Shown here in pieces: positions 6,437 through 14,398 of a stretch of DNA of 14,902 bases. The notes beneath the pieces were generated by a model. That model saw only the letters and a program-made list of their open reading frames with translations. It did no database searches and had not been told where the DNA came from. A program made the translations under genes and the position numbers. Source of the stretch: Chitinophagia bacterium (lineage in GTDB: Bacteria > Bacteroidota > Bacteroidia > Chitinophagales > Chitinophagaceae). The stretch lies in the NCBI GenBank assembly GCA_010027295.1, contig RGVM01000014.1:1-14902 (forward strand), read 5' to 3'. Each line of letters opens with the position of its first letter. Position 1 is the first letter of the stretch.

Positions 6437-7806
6437 CAATAGGCGTTTCGGTCACCTGCCAGCATGAGTCGCATGGTCTTCAGGATGATCTGAATGTCGA
6501 GCAGAAAACTCCAGTTCTCGATGTACCAGATATCCTTCCGGAGGCGCTCCTCCATTCGGTTACCGGTGAGGTCACCGCGACAGCCGTTGGTCTGTGCCCA
6601 TCCGGTGATGCCCGGCTTCAGAAAGTGCCTGACCATGTATCGATTGATGAGTCTTCGATAGGCCTCCGTATGCAGGAGCATATGCGGACGCGGCCCCACC
6701 ACGCTCATCTCGCCTTTGAGGACGTTGAGGAACTGGGGTAGCTCGTCGAGACTGGTGCGCCGAAGGAAGGCGCCCAGTCTTGTGAGCCGATCGTCATCCG
6801 GACGGGCGGCCCGGAGGTCGGCCTCTGCGTTCACATGCATGGTACGGAACTTGAAGCAGTTGAACACCTTCCCATCACGACCGGACCTCTTTTGCACGAA
6901 GAACACGGGGCCGCGTGAACTCAGCCGAACAGCGAAAGCAAGAATAGGAAGCAGCCACCAGAGTACTGTGAAGAACAGTACTCCTGTGAACAGCAGGTCG
7001 AAGGCCCGCTTGACGATTCGATTTTCGATGCGTTCCAGCTTTTCATCCCGGAAACGGATAATGAGCAGTTCGTTCTCCATCGAGAGGTTGACCTCCCGAG
7101 AGAAGATGGTCTTGAAGTCAGGCAGGTACTTGACACGAATGCAGGCATCCTCTGCCCGGTGGATCATCTGTCTGAAATGCTCGCCCGTCTCTGGCATCAC
7201 GGTACTGAAGATCTCCCGCACCTCGTTGCGGATGCAGTAGTCGATGCATTCGTCCTTTGTGCCAAGGAGGGGCAGCCGGCCGCCGGGGTCGGGCACATCG
7301 TTGAACACTCCTATGAACTCATAGCCCGAGTCGGGCCGTGCCAGGTATCGGGCCGCCTTGTAGGACACTTCGCCGTTGCCGATGATCACCGCCTTCCGCT
7401 TGTCCCTTCGAAAGAGTCCGAACTCCCGGTACAGGACCAGGAATCCCAATCGGCTAAGGAAAACACATGCAGCCACAATGGCATAGTGCATGAGCAGCAT
7501 ATCCCTGGATACGAGGTCGCTGTACAGCAGAAACACCAGTGTGTTGAGCACCAGGAAATGCGTCAGGATATGCCGGAGCGTGGCCTTCGACACATTCACG
7601 AAGGTCACGGGAGGATAAGGGTCCCTAACGAAGACCAGGAGTATCCAGACGAGGTCGAAAAGGGCCACATGGGCCAACAGCCCCTCACGTCCCTGGCCAG
7701 TAGTTCCGGTCATCATGGATCGGATGGCGAAGGCCGAGGCTGTGATCAGGACGAGGTCCAGCAGGAACAAAACATTCCTGTTGAAATTCCTGAACCTGAG
7801 TATCAT
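6436..7806 (-). CDS. Undecaprenyl-phosphate glycosylphosphotransferase (WcaJ/PglC superfamily)
   Basis: Transfers a sugar-1-phosphate (often glucose or galactose) from UDP-sugar to undecaprenyl phosphate, the first step of repeat-unit assembly at the inner membrane. 456 residues, the normal length for the large polyisoprenyl-phosphate hexose-1-phosphate transferases. N-terminal transmembrane helices lie at about 12-30, 44-62, 78-97 and 104-125. A nucleotide-binding-like fold (KAVIIGNGEVSYKAARYL) spans about 137-250. A re-entrant or transmembrane helix lies at about 268-295, then the catalytic domain with KFRTMHVNAEAD (319-330), the Asp-Glu pair in LDELPQFLNVLKGEMSVVG (354-355), GPRPHM (371-376) and KPGITGWAQTNG (397-408). 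It is preceded by a 226-base gap and coupled to the barrel gene downstream. Which sugar it uses cannot be read directly. Confidence 0.95.
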   Translation of the reverse strand: MILRFRNFNRNVLFLLDLVLITASAFAIRSMMTGTTGQGREGLLAHVALFDLVWILLVFVRDPYPPVTFVNVSKATLRHILTHFLVLNTLVFLLYSDLVSRDMLLMHYAIVAACVFLSRLGFLVLYREFGLFRRDKRKAVIIGNGEVSYKAARYLARPDSGYEFIGVFNDVPDPGGRLPLLGTKDECIDYCIRNEVREIFSTVMPETGEHFRQMIHRAEDACIRVKYLPDFKTIFSREVNLSMENELLIIRFRDEKLERIENRIVKRAFDLLFTGVLFFTVLWWLLPILAFAVRLSSRGPVFFVQKRSGRDGKVFNCFKFRTMHVNAEADLRAARPDDDRLTRLGAFLRRTSLDELPQFLNVLKGEMSVVGPRPHMLLHTEAYRRLINRYMVRHFLKPGITGWAQTNGCRGDLTGNRMEERLRKDIWYIENWSFLLDIQIILKTMRLMLAGDRNAY

Positions 7807-8032
7807 GTGGTACCGGATTTACTGCGGTTACAATAACTGAGAAATGGGTGTAATTATTGCCCAGAACATGGTGTCAGACCGTGAAAACCACACCACCGCA
7901 TTGCCGAGTTCGTTTCGATACTCGGGACGATCGACACGTAATTTCACACAGGACCAGCTGAACTGGACCGTAGAAATCCCGTAACATGGGCCGGGCCAGG
8001 CAAGACACTTCGGAACTGGCACGAACGACATG
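7807..8032. other. 226-base intergenic stretch upstream of the glycosylphosphotransferase gene
   Basis: Longest gap inside the second half of the polysaccharide cluster. I see an imperfect inverted repeat (GGACCAG-CTGAA-CTGGACC, 7951-7969, one mismatch) and no convincing TAnnTTTG promoter or terminator. A 67-codon open frame covers 8031-7828 on the minus strand but has no signal, motif or recognisable similarity and is not called. A long 5' leader or a decayed gene are both possible. Confidence 0.3.
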
Positions 8033-9316
8033 TTACCCAGGTATGGGAGGACCGGTATCTACAGGGAAGCCAAGATCACACAGATACCTGCGGATGACGA
8101 CATCCCTTTCCAGATAACGTACTGCATACGAATGGGCACGAGCGCCCAGTTCACGGACAATATCCGGCCTCCGATCCTTCTCGAGAATGGAATCTTTCAA
8201 AACCTCACTGGAAGCCGGGTGCAAAGCCTCTCCGACACCGTACTCCCGCACAAACCGACCTAGGCCGGAAGTCGGCGATGCCGTAACCAATGCACATCCC
8301 CCGGAGGCCATGATGGGGCCCAGCTTACTCGGCATGAAGAGTTCCGAATCTGTATCCCGCTGCAACACCAGGTGCAGCCATGCCTTTCGCAGCAAGGAAC
8401 TGAAGACTGGCTCGGGCTGTATGCGGATGAAATGTATATTTCGTACGCCGGCATCCTTTGCAAGCAACTTCAGACGATGTTGATAAGGCCCCTCCCCTGC
8501 TATCACAAAAAATATATCTGGCATGGCTGTCTGCAGCCTCGATGCGACATCCGGGAGTATCTCTAGGCATTGTTTCTCGCCTACCGCACCACTGTACAGC
8601 ACCATCCTCCCTGCGACCGGAAGTCCCAGTCCAGAGAGGACTTTCTCATCAGCCAGACCGGGATGGAAGACACTTAGGTCCACCCAGTTGGGGAAAAGGA
8701 TGGCTCGGTCTTGTACAACTCCCTTCTCCGTGATCCTCCGAAGCATACCGTCGGAGATCGTGCTGACCCGGTCTGCACGGCACAGGATCCGCCGCTCGGA
8801 CCATGCCAGGCATCGGAGCAGCCAACCACTTCGGATGAGTCCCATCTTCCCCGCGGCATCGACCTGCAGGTCCATGACATGAATGACCCAGCAGGCATTG
8901 CTGCGAAACCACTTCACCCATGCGCCAATCCAGGCGGAGGGATAGGATGGTACCACTGTATACACTATCTCGAAACGCCGGCCCTTCAGCAGCAGCCAGC
9001 TCACTGCGAGCCAGGACGTGATGAAAAAGCTGAGGTCCTGCATCATTCGGCCCATGCCTCCCGGTCTTGAGGGCACCCAAATCGGACAGCGGATAACGGT
9101 CATACCCTCCGATTCTTCCGTTGAGTAGCCCCTTCCTGAAGCGCTGCGGACACGCCACCAGGGATAATGGGGGTAAGCTGTGACCACACTTACATCGAAG
9201 CCCTCCCGCACAAGGCTACCTACAAACTCGCCGGTGTACTTCCCAATGCCGATGGGTTCAGGTGCGAAGTTGATCCCCACCACGAGTACCCTGCCTCTGA
9301 CCTTCGCGTCGCTCAC
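8033..9316 (-). CDS. Family 4 glycosyltransferase, WcaI-like
   Basis: Cytoplasmic retaining sugar transferase that adds a sugar to the lipid-linked repeat unit. From a GTG start at 9316 the product has 427 residues: VLVVGINFAPEPIGIGKYTGE (10-30), the hallmark of WcaI-like enzymes, VTAYPHYPWWRV, HVMDLQVDAAG (146-156), the C-lobe opening VLYSGAVGEKQCLE, and MPSKLGPIMASGGCALVTA (328 on), where WcaI proteins have PSKLxNMxAxG. A TTG at 9364 would add 16 residues, but the likely promoter -7 element ends at 9378, only about 14 bases before that TTG, so GTG 9316 is favoured; bases CAGGGA precede it. It lies downstream of a strong terminator and so probably starts its own transcript. The exact linkage is unknown. 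Confidence 0.88.
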   Translation of the reverse strand: MSDAKVRGRVLVVGINFAPEPIGIGKYTGEFVGSLVREGFDVSVVTAYPHYPWWRVRSASGRGYSTEESEGMTVIRCPIWVPSRPGGMGRMMQDLSFFITSWLAVSWLLLKGRRFEIVYTVVPSYPSAWIGAWVKWFRSNACWVIHVMDLQVDAAGKMGLIRSGWLLRCLAWSERRILCRADRVSTISDGMLRRITEKGVVQDRAILFPNWVDLSVFHPGLADEKVLSGLGLPVAGRMVLYSGAVGEKQCLEILPDVASRLQTAMPDIFFVIAGEGPYQHRLKLLAKDAGVRNIHFIRIQPEPVFSSLLRKAWLHLVLQRDTDSELFMPSKLGPIMASGGCALVTASPTSGLGRFVREYGVGEALHPASSEVLKDSILEKDRRPDIVRELGARAHSYAVRYLERDVVIRRYLCDLGFPVDTGPPIPG

Positions 9317-9377
9317 TCCCTGCGTTTTATTCAATAACGATGACAGTGCAATATTATCGTGCAAGTGACCCAGAATC

Positions 9378-9411
9378 CAAAACTAGTGACATATCTTTTC
9401 CTCGACGCAAC
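9378..9411 (-). promoter_or_regulatory. Possible Bacteroidota-type promoter for the WcaI-like gene
   Basis: TAGTTTTG on the minus strand (9385-9378) matches TAnnTTTG exactly. GTTG (9411-9408) is one base off the -33 consensus but sits 22 bases upstream, slightly more than usual. Just beyond lies an inverted repeat, ACGGTT (9410-9415) and AACCGT (9432-9437), which could bind a regulator. Position after a terminator supports a promoter here. Confidence 0.42.
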
Positions 9412-9503
9412 GGTTTTATTTCCGGATACAGAACCGTCATTTCCTCGCATAAAACATGATTGATACCCAGCCAAGTCCAAGGCCTTCGAATAGCTCTGAA
9501 AAT

Positions 9504-9526
9504 GAAAAAAGCCCCGGAAGGGGCTT
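9504..9526 (-). terminator. Intrinsic terminator after the first polysaccharide transcription unit
   Basis: Perfect stem AAGCCCC (9509-9515) / GGGGCTT (9520-9526) with a four-base loop. On the minus strand the stem runs into a T run (9510-9505). It lies 35 bases after the stop of the family 2 glycosyltransferase at 9561 and so divides the cluster into two units. Confidence 0.88.
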
Positions 9527-9560
9527 CTATTAACTTGTGCCGAGTGTCGGGAATGGGCTT

Positions 9561-10385
9561 TCAAACGCGACCGGTCTTGCGCTTTGCCCTCACCTTTCGG
9601 TTGATGAGTCTTTCGTAATTCGTCTGGAGCCATGCATATCGCATGCCGGGCATGCCGTCGAGGAAGGCACGCCTGACGAAAACGAGGTAGACCCATTTCA
9701 AAACCGGCCGGAAGGGCATCCGGTAATAGAGACCTTTCTGATGGTATCTCCGCTCATGGAAGTCTCCAGCAAAGAACGCCTTCGTCCAGGAGAATCGAAA
9801 TGCCCCGTTCCTTTCTTCCAGTAGGCGGTCGGCCTCCATCGTGGCGTAACGATCGTGACGTGCCAGCCAGTGGTCGATACCCTTGGAGAAAGGATGATGG
9901 TCGAAGGCGATGGGGAGTTCCTCCACACGGCCATCCACAGAGGCAATTTCATTGACTTCCCTGTGGTAGGCAACTCGTCCGAAGCGGAGCAGCCGTATGT
10001 AGTAGGGACTCATCTGGGCATGTTTGAGCCATCGGCCCTGGAAATGGTCACGGCGCTTCAGCCGAAAGGCGCCCACGTCATCCGATGCTGAGGAGACAAA
10101 TGCCTTGAGTGCCGGAACGGATGCAGCGGGGTAGCGCTCATCCGCATCAAGAACGAGTATCCATTCATATGTGAAGGTGCAGGCGGCGAGGGCGGCGTTC
10201 CGTTGTGCGGCGTATCCGGAGAAGGCATGTCGGTATACCCGGGCACCGGCCGCTTCGGCAATGGCGACGGTTGCATCCGTGCTCATCGAATCGAACACAT
10301 GCACGTCATCGGACCAGGCCACCGAAGCCAGACAGCCGGGAAGATCGGCCTCTTCATTCCTTGTTAGAACCAGTACCGATATCAT
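9561..10385 (-). CDS. Family 2 glycosyltransferase, WaaE/KdtX-like
   Basis: Inverting glycosyltransferase with a single GT-A domain, 274 residues, cytoplasmic or membrane-associated. The start ISVLVLTRNEEADLPGCL is the usual GT2 opening. Further motifs are VFDSMSTDAT (30-39), AAQRNAAL (59-66) and LDADER (79-84), where Asp80-Asp82 form the nucleotide-sugar and metal-binding DxD. The region YHREVNE (140-146) and HHPFSKGIDHWLARHDRY (163-180) is characteristic of the WaaE-like subgroup acting on LPS core or O-antigen. Its ATG lies 32 bases inside the upstream acetyltransferase gene, a long overlap that implies co-translation. The acceptor is unknown. Confidence 0.92.
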   Translation of the reverse strand: MISVLVLTRNEEADLPGCLASVAWSDDVHVFDSMSTDATVAIAEAAGARVYRHAFSGYAAQRNAALAACTFTYEWILVLDADERYPAASVPALKAFVSSASDDVGAFRLKRRDHFQGRWLKHAQMSPYYIRLLRFGRVAYHREVNEIASVDGRVEELPIAFDHHPFSKGIDHWLARHDRYATMEADRLLEERNGAFRFSWTKAFFAGDFHERRYHQKGLYYRMPFRPVLKWVYLVFVRRAFLDGMPGMRYAWLQTNYERLINRKVRAKRKTGRV

Positions 10386-10926
10386 AACACCATTCCCTTT
10401 TTCGTAACGGGCGGCATGGATTTCCAGCGCATATCATCCAGGCGGGCATGTCTCGCGTCACCACCGACCGCGCGCCGATGACGGCCCCCTCTCCCACAGA
10501 TACACCCGGGAGGAGGAAGGCCTCGGCCGCCACCCAGGCAAGCTCGCCAACCGAAATCGGCTTCGTCAACAACGGATGTCCCGGCCAAGAAGTGTCGTGC
10601 GTACCGGTGCAGAGGTGAGCCCCCTGCGAGATCACGGCCCTCCGGCCTATCGTGATACGGCCTTGCGAATATAGGGTCACACCGTCGGCAATACCGGCCT
10701 CCTCCCCCACCTCGAGGTTCCATGGCGCCCAGATTCGGACGCCTGGGTACACATGGGCATTGCGGCCCACCTGCGCTCCAAAGACCCTCAGTAGCCATGC
10801 CCGCCATGCATGCATAAAGACGGGCGTGGGACGGAAAAGCATAGCACATGACAGGTTCCAAGCCAGACGTGCCAGGCGGTTGCGTAGCGGGAACGAAGGT
10901 CCGGTGAATGTATCGGTGTTATGCAT
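10354..10926 (-). CDS. WcaF-like hexapeptide-repeat acetyltransferase
   Basis: Probable O-acetyltransferase acting on a sugar of the surface polysaccharide, using acetyl-CoA. 190 residues from ATG 10926. After an N-terminal segment with FMHAWRAWLLRVFGAQVG the left-handed beta-helix begins, with hexapeptide turns such as VGRNAHVYPGVRIW, VGEEAGIADGVTLY, ITIGRRAVISQGAHL, VSVGEGAVIGARSVV, ending MICAGNPCRPLRKR. The His in GTHD (about residue 110) is the expected catalytic base. A GTG at 10935 would add three residues. The start overlaps the end of the upstream glycosyltransferase by 8 bases, and the 3' end overlaps the family 2 glycosyltransferase by 32 bases. WcaF-like annotation rests on these motifs. 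Confidence 0.91.
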   Translation of the reverse strand: MHNTDTFTGPSFPLRNRLARLAWNLSCAMLFRPTPVFMHAWRAWLLRVFGAQVGRNAHVYPGVRIWAPWNLEVGEEAGIADGVTLYSQGRITIGRRAVISQGAHLCTGTHDTSWPGHPLLTKPISVGELAWVAAEAFLLPGVSVGEGAVIGARSVVTRDMPAWMICAGNPCRPLRKREWCYDIGTGSNKE

Positions 10927-12139
10927 CTGTTCCACTTACTTCAACAGTGAGGGCCTCGACCAACCTCCGGGCGGTTTCGTGCAGCGTGAAATGGGCGCGC
11001 CAGGCGTCTATTGCTGCGACGGACATCCGGTCCCGGGCATTGCCATCCATGGACATCCATTCAGTTAGCATCCTGCGCACATCCATACGTCCGGGAGAGC
11101 AAGTGAGTCCACTTCGGGTATTCGTGACAGTAGCATGTATATTGACACCGCGAGACACCAGCACCGGACGACCACAGGAGAGAGCCTCCGCCACGGTCAC
11201 GCCGAAGTTCTCCTGATGGCTTGTCAGGATAAATGCCTCGCAGTCGATGAGTGCGCCCCATTTGGCATCACCCGCCAGCATCCCTGTCGTGAGCACCCCG
11301 GCTGCGAGCAGCGGGTCGCCAGAACGTTTGGCGAGCAGGGCACGTCCATAGGGTGTTTCCCATCCCGGACCTGCGATGACGAGCCATGGCATGTCCCCCC
11401 TGTCCTGTGATGCGCGGAGCAGGTCGCCCCAGGCGTCCATCAGGATGTCAATACCCTTCTTAGGGTCTATCCTGCCCATATAGAGCAGGAAGGGCTTCTC
11501 TCCCACACCCGGACAGGCTTCCCGGAACGCATTGCGCCTAGAAGGCTGCCACTCGGGAGGACCATCGGTACCGAGTCCGATGACCCAGCCCCTCGCCGAC
11601 GGAAGGTCCTGAAAGACAAGGGATGCCAGCCGACGCTCCTCTTGAGATGTGAAGAGGAGTCCGTCGGAACGGCGGAGCGTTGCCCGCTCGACAAGCGCCC
11701 ACCACAATCGGTTGCGCAGGGCCTTTATCCGGCGGTGTGCCGCCTGCTGGAACCAGGGGTCCAGCATGCCGTGCGGCATGACGAGAACCCTTGGAGCAGC
11801 GTCTGACGTGCGACTCCTGAGCCGACGTGCTGCTTTCGTGGTTGCGTAGCCGTTATACAGCCACAATCCGTGGACGATGCAGGCGTCGAAGTGCGGCAAC
11901 GCACGGCCTAACCATGCCCGGAACTTCGGATGGTAGCGCCAGGGCCCCTTCCCCGGTCCGAGCCTGTGCATGGGAAAGGAATCGTGCACCCCGGAACCGT
12001 CGGTGTCACCATCGAAGCAAACGACCTCCGCGTCAACGCCGATCTCCCGCATGTGGGGGATCAGCTGTCGGATCGCGGCAGGTGCGCCCCCGCTGGCGGG
12101 GTCCATGCTGTCGATGACGTGCAGGATGCGCAGACTCAT
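10919..12139 (-). CDS. Family 4 glycosyltransferase
   Basis: Two-lobed GT-B sugar transferase of 406 residues, the usual family length. The N-lobe starts ILHVIDSMDPASGGAPAAIRQL, with the glycine-rich loop that contacts the acceptor side, and has HGLWLYNGYA and VMPHGMLDPWF, a pattern common in exopolysaccharide glycosyltransferases. The C-lobe has LYMGRIDPKKGIDILMDAW (219-237), where Arg and Lys bind the donor phosphates, and the E-x7-E motif at Glu310 and Glu318 (HQENFGVTVAEALSCGRPVL). Its ATG overlaps the upstream stop as ATGA, so the two are translationally coupled. Donor and acceptor sugars are not determinable from sequence alone. Confidence 0.94.
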   Translation of the reverse strand: MSLRILHVIDSMDPASGGAPAAIRQLIPHMREIGVDAEVVCFDGDTDGSGVHDSFPMHRLGPGKGPWRYHPKFRAWLGRALPHFDACIVHGLWLYNGYATTKAARRLRSRTSDAAPRVLVMPHGMLDPWFQQAAHRRIKALRNRLWWALVERATLRRSDGLLFTSQEERRLASLVFQDLPSARGWVIGLGTDGPPEWQPSRRNAFREACPGVGEKPFLLYMGRIDPKKGIDILMDAWGDLLRASQDRGDMPWLVIAGPGWETPYGRALLAKRSGDPLLAAGVLTTGMLAGDAKWGALIDCEAFILTSHQENFGVTVAEALSCGRPVLVSRGVNIHATVTNTRSGLTCSPGRMDVRRMLTEWMSMDGNARDRMSVAAIDAWRAHFTLHETARRLVEALTVEVSGTDA

Positions 12140-13296
12140 ACCAATATTTTGGGGGAAGGCAGTTCAACACGAGTGTCCTGACGTTCCCAGGGGGCCGTAG
12201 CGTCGAATGCAAGCGCGGATGATGACCCATCCGCAATGGATAGGAAATATCTCGACAAGGCTTCACCCGAGATATGTTGCAAAGCCCAGTCACGAATCCG
12301 GGCTCGGACTTCCGGGCGGGGTCGCCCCTTCTCGACGATGGCGTCGAGGCATTCCGCCAACCTCTTCGGGTCCGGGGGCACCGCCTGCCCCAGGAATGTC
12401 CTGCCCCTGAGCAGGCTCGACGAGCCGCAGCGATCGCTCGCCAAGACGGGGACACCCGCCATCAAGGACTCGTTGACGGCGGCGCCCCATCCATCGTGTC
12501 GGCTGGGAAGCAGCATCAGGTCGTATGCCGGTAGCCGACGCAGGAGTTCATCATTGGAGATATATGGCCGAACGGACATGACCCCCGAACGGTCGGCTTC
12601 TATCTTCAACGCCTTCTGCCAGTCATCCATGGCGTCCGGGTCCACCGAGAAGGCATCGACGTGTATCGCATTTCGGTGTCGCATCAGGCTCAATGCTAGA
12701 AGCAGGATATCGGCGCCCTTTCGGGGAATGAGCGAGGCGGGAAAAACGCACCGGAGTTTTTCATCCGATGGGATGACATCCGGCTGCTGGCCCATATCCT
12801 CGGTGACATAGGCCCAGCTATGCAGCCTGTGCTTCGGGAATCCCCATGCCCGGAACTGCCGCCTGGCCTCTTCTCCGATGCACAGGACGAAGTCGATCGC
12901 ATCACTGTAGCGTAGACTGTCGAATCGGCCGCGAAGGTCCTTGAGCCATCCGACCGCCCCTTGCCGTACCAGCGGCTCGGAGTAGATGCCGATGCGGCAA
13001 CGCAGGGCAACCGCCCGGCGGAAGGCGGCATGCACACCGGGAAAGGCATGCAGTCCGGCAAAGACATGGCAGTCTTCCTCTCCCTCACGGTTGCGAAGCA
13101 GGGATTCCCAGCCACCTTCGCGCATACGGACATGGCGGATGCCGGGCAATGCAGGCTCCGACCATCCCATGCGTTCCCGTTCGGTGCCCGAATCGCTGGT
13201 GACAAGTATCACTTCATGCGATTTCGACAGCGCCTTCAGGAAGGCAGACTGATGAATGCTGTTGATATTCTGCCAGAAGATGAATCTACGCGACAT
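12136..13296 (-). CDS. Family 4 glycosyltransferase (variant E-x7-E motif)
   Basis: 386-residue GT-B enzyme. The N-lobe is diverged (RFIFWQNINSIHQSAFLKAL, with an early HQSAFL signature). The C-lobe opens VFPASLIPRKGADILLLAL (184-202), and the donor motif reads RHDGWGAAVNESLMAGVPVLASDRCGSS, where the first Glu of E-x7-E is replaced by Asp268, with Glu276 retained. Asp at this position is frequent in RxDGWG-type enzymes, so it should be active. Start ATG 13296 overlaps the end of the preceding, frameshifted glycosyltransferase by 11 bases, and its stop overlaps the next start as ATGA. The cluster spacing is consistent with one message. Sugar specificity unknown. Confidence 0.92.
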   Translation of the reverse strand: MSRRFIFWQNINSIHQSAFLKALSKSHEVILVTSDSGTERERMGWSEPALPGIRHVRMREGGWESLLRNREGEEDCHVFAGLHAFPGVHAAFRRAVALRCRIGIYSEPLVRQGAVGWLKDLRGRFDSLRYSDAIDFVLCIGEEARRQFRAWGFPKHRLHSWAYVTEDMGQQPDVIPSDEKLRCVFPASLIPRKGADILLLALSLMRHRNAIHVDAFSVDPDAMDDWQKALKIEADRSGVMSVRPYISNDELLRRLPAYDLMLLPSRHDGWGAAVNESLMAGVPVLASDRCGSSSLLRGRTFLGQAVPPDPKRLAECLDAIVEKGRPRPEVRARIRDWALQHISGEALSRYFLSIADGSSSALAFDATAPWERQDTRVELPSPKILV

Positions 13297-14391
13297 GGGT
13301 TCCGAGGAGCATGCTTGTCAGGGAACGCGCCCGCTCTGACCAGCTATGCCGGGAGGCGCTTGGAAGTGAGCACGATGGATCATCCGAAATATCACTTATC
13401 CGCTGCGCGAGGTCGCAGGCATCCCCCGGACGGAAGAACAGCCTGGGGTCGTCGAACAGGACGGACGACTCGCCGATCCGACAGGTGATCACGGGCTTTC
13501 CGAAGGCAAGGTACATGTAAGTTTTACTTGGACACCTGGCATGGTCCTGTACGGTGTCGAAGAGAGGTGCGAGGAAGGCGTCGGCCAGGTGGAACCAGGA
13601 CGACAGATGCGGTTCGGGAACGTATCCTGCGAAATGCACCATGCCTGAAAGCCCATTCTCCGCAACGAATTGCCGGGCGTCAGGCTCGTCTGGACCCTCT
13701 CCCAGCAAATGTAGCATCAAGGGCTTCCCCGACCCCTTCAGCTGCAAGAATGCCTCCAGCATCACGAAGAGCCCGTAATCTCGGATGAGGCTTCCCATAT
13801 AGACGATGTTGACTCTGCCTTTGTAGTCGAGGCGGAGCTTGTCGAGCACTACCGGCACCTCCGACGCGAGTCTTTCGGGGTAGGCGTAAGGGAGGTAGTG
13901 GATGCGGGGGGATGGGGATGGCAGCCGGGTTGTGCGATCCGAGAAATGATCCGTCAGGTAGCGGCTGGCACAGACGATGTCGTGGGAGATGCGAAGCGAA
14001 CGCCTTTCGAAATGCGCGGCCATGTGTCTTTTCAGGACGGGCACGCCACGTATCGACGAAAACAGCTCGCTGTGTTCCACGACAATGCGCATATTGTGGG
14101 GCATGCTCCAACGCCACACGCGGTTGCGGAAACTGTAAGAGCAGAGGAACAGCACATCAGGAGCGAGGGCCCTTACTATGCGAGACTTCCGTATCACTTC
14201 GAGGAGGGGGCCAGAAGTGGGAAAATACCGTATGTCTATGCGTTCATCACAGCTACGACCTATCTGGGCGCGGTTCTCGGCGCAATCGAGCGTCGCCAGC
14301 CCATGTCGGCCATATGATTGGCCATTCCGAGAGCGCGCTTCATCGTGGCTATTTGCCGGATGTTGCCAGTAGTGAGAAAACAGATATGCAT
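13286..14391 (-). pseudogene. Family 4 glycosyltransferase interrupted by a frameshift
   Basis: Glycosyltransferase gene split by an indel. From ATG 14391, 7 bases after the polymerase stop, one frame reads MHICFLTTGNIRQIATMKRA and on to GMANHMADMGW, a normal GT4 N-terminus, but then runs to TAG at 14262-14260 after 43 residues. From about 14290 the following frame reads LDCAENRAQIGRSC, then DIRYFPTSGPLLEVIRK, and continues without stop to 13286. That is the rest of the same enzyme (YMGSLIRDYGLFVMLEAFLQ; PSKTYMYLAFGKPVITC near the end). The lesion lies within 14288-14296. The downstream frame is ahead by one base, matching loss of 1 base, or of 4, 7, 10 or 13. Without the N-terminus the first start is GTG 14197 (303 residues), lacking half the N-lobe and probably inactive. 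A sequencing error, true inactivation or phase variation are all possible. Confidence 0.82.
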
Positions 14392-14398
14392 CTGAGGG

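Noticed and set aside
7159..7836. 225-codon plus-strand open frame opposite the glycosylphosphotransferase
   Set aside because: Antisense shadow rich in His, Glu and Gln, with no family motif. The minus-strand enzyme explains the region.
7828..8031. 67-codon minus-strand open frame in the gap before the glycosylphosphotransferase gene
   Set aside because: Begins with ATG but has no signal peptide, motif or recognisable similarity, and it overlaps the stop of the gene upstream of it. It is no longer than expected by chance in GC-rich DNA.
14260..14398. Programmed -1 frameshifting as the explanation for the split glycosyltransferase
   Set aside because: The direction would fit -1, but no X XXY YYZ slippery heptamer occurs in frame near the switch. 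The residues expected around the switch also seem to be missing, which favours an indel.
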